From NCBI GenBank assembly GCA_016176745.1, contig JACOWO010000056.1, positions 1 to 9,237 on the forward strand: a DNA stretch of 9,237 nt, in the 5' to 3' direction. The stretch comes from Nitrosopumilales archaeon (GTDB lineage: Archaea; Thermoproteota; Nitrososphaeria; Nitrososphaerales; Nitrosopumilaceae). Made by a program: the position numbers and the translations under genes. The notes under the pieces are model-generated. The model saw only the letters and a list, made by a program, of their open reading frames with translations. It had not been told where the DNA came from and did no database searches. Below are positions 7,517-9,237 of this stretch, in pieces (position 1 is the first letter of the stretch; each line of letters starts with the position of its first letter).

Positions 7517-8605
7517 TTACTTTTTTCCTGGTTTTCCTCTTAGATATGGCATTACATCGCTTGCAAATTTATCAATTGAGCCAAAATAGTTTTTGCCCCA
7601 AAATCTAATTATGAAATGATTTACACCTGCTTTCATAAAACGCTCAAACACTGGAATAATATCATCTGGTGTTCCAACAGCAGTAGATGATCGTGCTATG
7701 GGGTCAGGTATTGTTTTTGCAGCTTCACGCATCTTTACAATCCACTCTTGATTTGACATGGAATATTCTGTAAAGTATTTTTTAAAATCAAAGCCTTCAA
7801 TTTCTTTCAAGTTGTGAACACGTAAAACTTCGGGCTTGAATAAACTGACCTTTACAGCTTCCTTCATTTTTGCCCATGATTCTTCAGCATCATCCGAAAA
7901 GTATACGTCAATGTCTAGTGCAAAGTTAAAATCTTCAGCATTTCGACCGTTTTCCTTCATTGATTTTTTAATAATTGCTGCATGATCCTCAAAAAGTTCA
8001 GGCGTATAACCAATTGGAATCCACCCGTCTCCATATTTTCCTGTAAGCTCAAGTGTTCGCTGGCCTCCAGCTGCCATGTATATTGGTGGATATGGTTTTC
8101 TAATCGGCTTTGCCTGAAGACATGCATCTTCTAACTTGTAGTGCTTTCCTTCATAGCTTACTCTATTGTCAGGTGTGGAATTAAAAAGCAATTTTATGAC
8201 TTGAATTTGTTCTTCCCATTTTGAAACTGGCTTTTCAAATGGAATGCAAAATTCTTTTAGGTTCTGTGCCTCCCCTGCACCAATGCCTAGTGCCGCTCTG
8301 CCCTTTGATACTCTATCCAAAGTAATTGTAGCTAGGGCAATGTTTGATGGATGTCTGCGTATTGCATCAGTAACACATGTGCCAAGCTCAACGTTGTTTG
8401 TTGTTGCAGCAATTGCAGATAGCATAACCCAGGGGTCAAGAACCACAGCATTTTTCCATTGTGGAACATTTGTGTGGTCCATATACCATATCGAATCATA
8501 TCCTGTCCTATCAGCTAAAAGACACGCAGTTAGGATTTGGTCTTCAGTGTATCCGGCTCTTGCTACATTAAGGCCGTTTTGAATTCCAAACTTTAAGCGC
8601 GCCAT
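7517..8605 (-). CDS. F420-dependent luciferase-like oxidoreductase (methylene-tetrahydromethanopterin reductase-like)
   Basis: The 362-residue protein belongs to the bacterial-luciferase-like TIM-barrel superfamily and most resembles the F420-dependent branch that includes methylenetetrahydromethanopterin reductase (Mer). Features typical of the fold are the first strand FGIQNG near 6-11, YDSIWYMDH at 36-44, the RHPSNIALATITLDRVSKGR block at about 84-103, LGIGAGE at 106-112, and the late PIYMAAGGQRTLELTGKYGDGW segment at about 175-196. The C-terminal half holds GTPDDIIPVFERFMKAGVNHF near 312-332, as in other family members. It probably moves hydride between F420H2 and an organic substrate in the cytosol. 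Many archaeal genomes carry several such paralogues, so a true Mer role is not shown. The start ATG at 8605 has a TATA-like box 34 bases upstream. It is separated by 70 bases from the flavoprotein gene and probably transcribed on its own. Confidence 0.88.
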   Translation of the reverse strand: MARLKFGIQNGLNVARAGYTEDQILTACLLADRTGYDSIWYMDHTNVPQWKNAVVLDPWVMLSAIAATTNNVELGTCVTDAIRRHPSNIALATITLDRVSKGRAALGIGAGEAQNLKEFCIPFEKPVSKWEEQIQVIKLLFNSTPDNRVSYEGKHYKLEDACLQAKPIRKPYPPIYMAAGGQRTLELTGKYGDGWIPIGYTPELFEDHAAIIKKSMKENGRNAEDFNFALDIDVYFSDDAEESWAKMKEAVKVSLFKPEVLRVHNLKEIEGFDFKKYFTEYSMSNQEWIVKMREAAKTIPDPIARSSTAVGTPDDIIPVFERFMKAGVNHFIIRFWGKNYFGSIDKFASDVMPYLRGKPGKK

Positions 8606-8634
8606 GATTCTATCAGTTAGGGTATTTTTTGACG

Positions 8635-8642
8635 TTATTAAA
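8635..8642 (-). promoter_or_regulatory. Putative TATA box of the F420-type oxidoreductase gene
   Basis: TTTAATAA on the minus strand is centred about 34 bases before the ATG at 8605, implying a leader of roughly 7 bases. It has the same core as the box before the flavoprotein gene. It lies downstream of the T-rich terminator of the dehydrogenase gene, which supports independent transcription. Confidence 0.4.
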
Positions 8643-8672
8643 GTCTAGGAAGTTTTATGAATTTCGTACTTT

Positions 8673-8690
8673 ATAAAAAATCAAAAAATG
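8673..8690 (-). terminator. T-rich archaeal-type terminator after the dehydrogenase gene
   Basis: On the minus strand, two runs of six T (TTTTTTGATTTTTT) begin about 12 bases after the dehydrogenase stop codon at 8700-8702. No stem precedes them, as is usual for archaeal RNA polymerase, which stops at oligo-T tracts. The next gene has its own TATA-like box further downstream. Confidence 0.6.
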
Positions 8691-8699
8691 TTTTTAGAA

Positions 8700-9237
8700 T
8701 TATAGGTTTCCTGTTTTGATGTCATTTAGACATTTCATTATGTCTTCTTTTGTCACTGGAATAGGATTGGGGTCTAGGTGTCCTCTGTCTGTCAATACGG
8801 TTTCTGCTGCCACGTCAACTGGTGCCTTGAGGGCTAGTTTCTCAAAACCAAGCTTCTTTACTATTTCTTTGAATCTTTCATAGAAAATTGATTTGTTGAA
8901 TTTGTGTGCAACAGTAGTGCATGATGAAAGTGAATATCCATGTGGTACTCCTTCATTTGAAAAGACATACGATAATGCATGTCCAAGTGTTGTAGAACAA
9001 TTACCAAAGCCAATGCCTGATAGCATTGAGCCATAAGGATAGTTTTCTGGCTTGTCATTAATTATGGCATCATACAAGACATCAAATGCTTCTTTACACA
9101 ATGTTCTTGTGAATTCATTTCCTAGTTTGCTATCATACCCTTCTGTTGCCTGTGCACAAGCATCACAGACAGAATTTTTGACAATTTGTTCTGGAGTTCC
9201 GTCCATAAAGTAGGAATCAACTACTGCCATATCTGCA
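8700..9237 (-). CDS. Iron-containing alcohol dehydrogenase family protein, C-terminal half (5' end outside window)
   Basis: The frame enters open at the right edge and gives 178 full codons. The ATG at 9230 is internal: it lies just before the region aligning with the DxxLxxxxP..xxxxxxxDA segment found mid-protein in this family, so about half of a 360-390-residue enzyme is missing. The metal-binding domain shows Asp (codon 9162-9164) in CDACAQATEGY, His (8979-8981) in LGHAL and His (8940-8942) in PHG. The family usually has DxxxH in the first motif, but here the His is Gln (9150-9152). The ending DPNPIPVTKEDI is typical. The reaction is NAD(P)H-dependent aldehyde reduction or alcohol oxidation. 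In Nitrosopumilus maritimus an enzyme of this family acts as malonic/succinic semialdehyde reductase in the 3-hydroxypropionate/4-hydroxybutyrate cycle, a possible but unproven role here. The gene ends in a T-rich terminator. Confidence 0.88.
   Translation of the reverse strand, partial: ADMAVVDSYFMDGTPEQIVKNSVCDACAQATEGYDSKLGNEFTRTLCKEAFDVLYDAIINDKPENYPYGSMLSGIGFGNCSTTLGHALSYVFSNEGVPHGYSLSSCTTVAHKFNKSIFYERFKEIVKKLGFEKLALKAPVDVAAETVLTDRGHLDPNPIPVTKEDIMKCLNDIKTGNL

Noticed and set aside
8244..8582. 112-codon plus-strand ORF opposite the F420-type oxidoreductase
   Set aside because: It is antisense to the conserved N-terminal half of a clear TIM-barrel gene and has no supporting signal.
9228..9230. 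ATG at 9230 as the start of the dehydrogenase
   Set aside because: The frame remains open to the window edge, and the residues after this ATG align with the middle of the family, so it is an internal methionine.
1..9237. CRISPR array, tRNA/rRNA gene, insertion sequence or defence system
   Set aside because: I saw no spaced repeats, cloverleaf sequence, transposase motif, terminal inverted repeats or defence-gene domains. Gene space is filled by repair and metabolic genes.

Overview
The window looks like chromosomal DNA of an ammonia-oxidising archaeon of the Nitrososphaerota (Thaumarchaeota), probably a low-GC Nitrosopumilus/Nitrosarchaeum-type lineage. The base composition is AT-rich (mid-30s % GC by eye). 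Several genes begin at or within a few bases of a predicted transcript start, with a TTTAAA/TTTAATAA-type box about 24-34 bases upstream, as in archaeal leaderless promoters. The gene content also fits: bacterial-type UvrABC, an F420-type luciferase-like oxidoreductase and an iron-alcohol-dehydrogenase-family enzyme. The lineage is inferred from these traits, not from a database search.

Layout. Positions 1-6180 (minus strand) hold a tight uvrB-uvrA-uvrC operon. uvrB and uvrA overlap by 11 bases, uvrA and uvrC overlap by 4 bases (ATGA), and uvrC runs off the left edge. These genes encode the complete damage recognition and dual-incision machinery of nucleotide excision repair: UvrA recognises damage, UvrB verifies it, and UvrC cuts on both sides. 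Positions 6181-6372 are intergenic, with the uvrB promoter at one end and the promoter of a 36-codon plus-strand gene at the other. That micro-gene (6373-6483) converges on an unrecognised 74-codon minus-strand gene (6490-6714) with only 6 bases between their stops.

Positions 6800-7446 (minus) hold a flavin-binding split-barrel protein of the pyridoxamine-phosphate-oxidase type. It appears to have been cut in two by a perfect 14-bp tandem duplication at 6977-7004. Removing one copy joins the 155-codon ORF in frame to the 55-codon ORF behind it, giving a 210-residue protein with a family-like C-terminal tail. This is the most interesting observation in the window.

Positions 7517-8605 (minus) encode an F420-dependent luciferase-like oxidoreductase with its own promoter. 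Positions 8700-9237 (minus) are the C-terminal half of an iron-containing alcohol dehydrogenase family protein that enters from the right edge and ends in a T-rich terminator. It lacks one of the four usual metal-binding residues. All genes except the 36-codon one lie on the minus strand. I saw no RNA genes, insertion sequences, CRISPR arrays or phage genes, and no clear sign of a novel multi-gene system.
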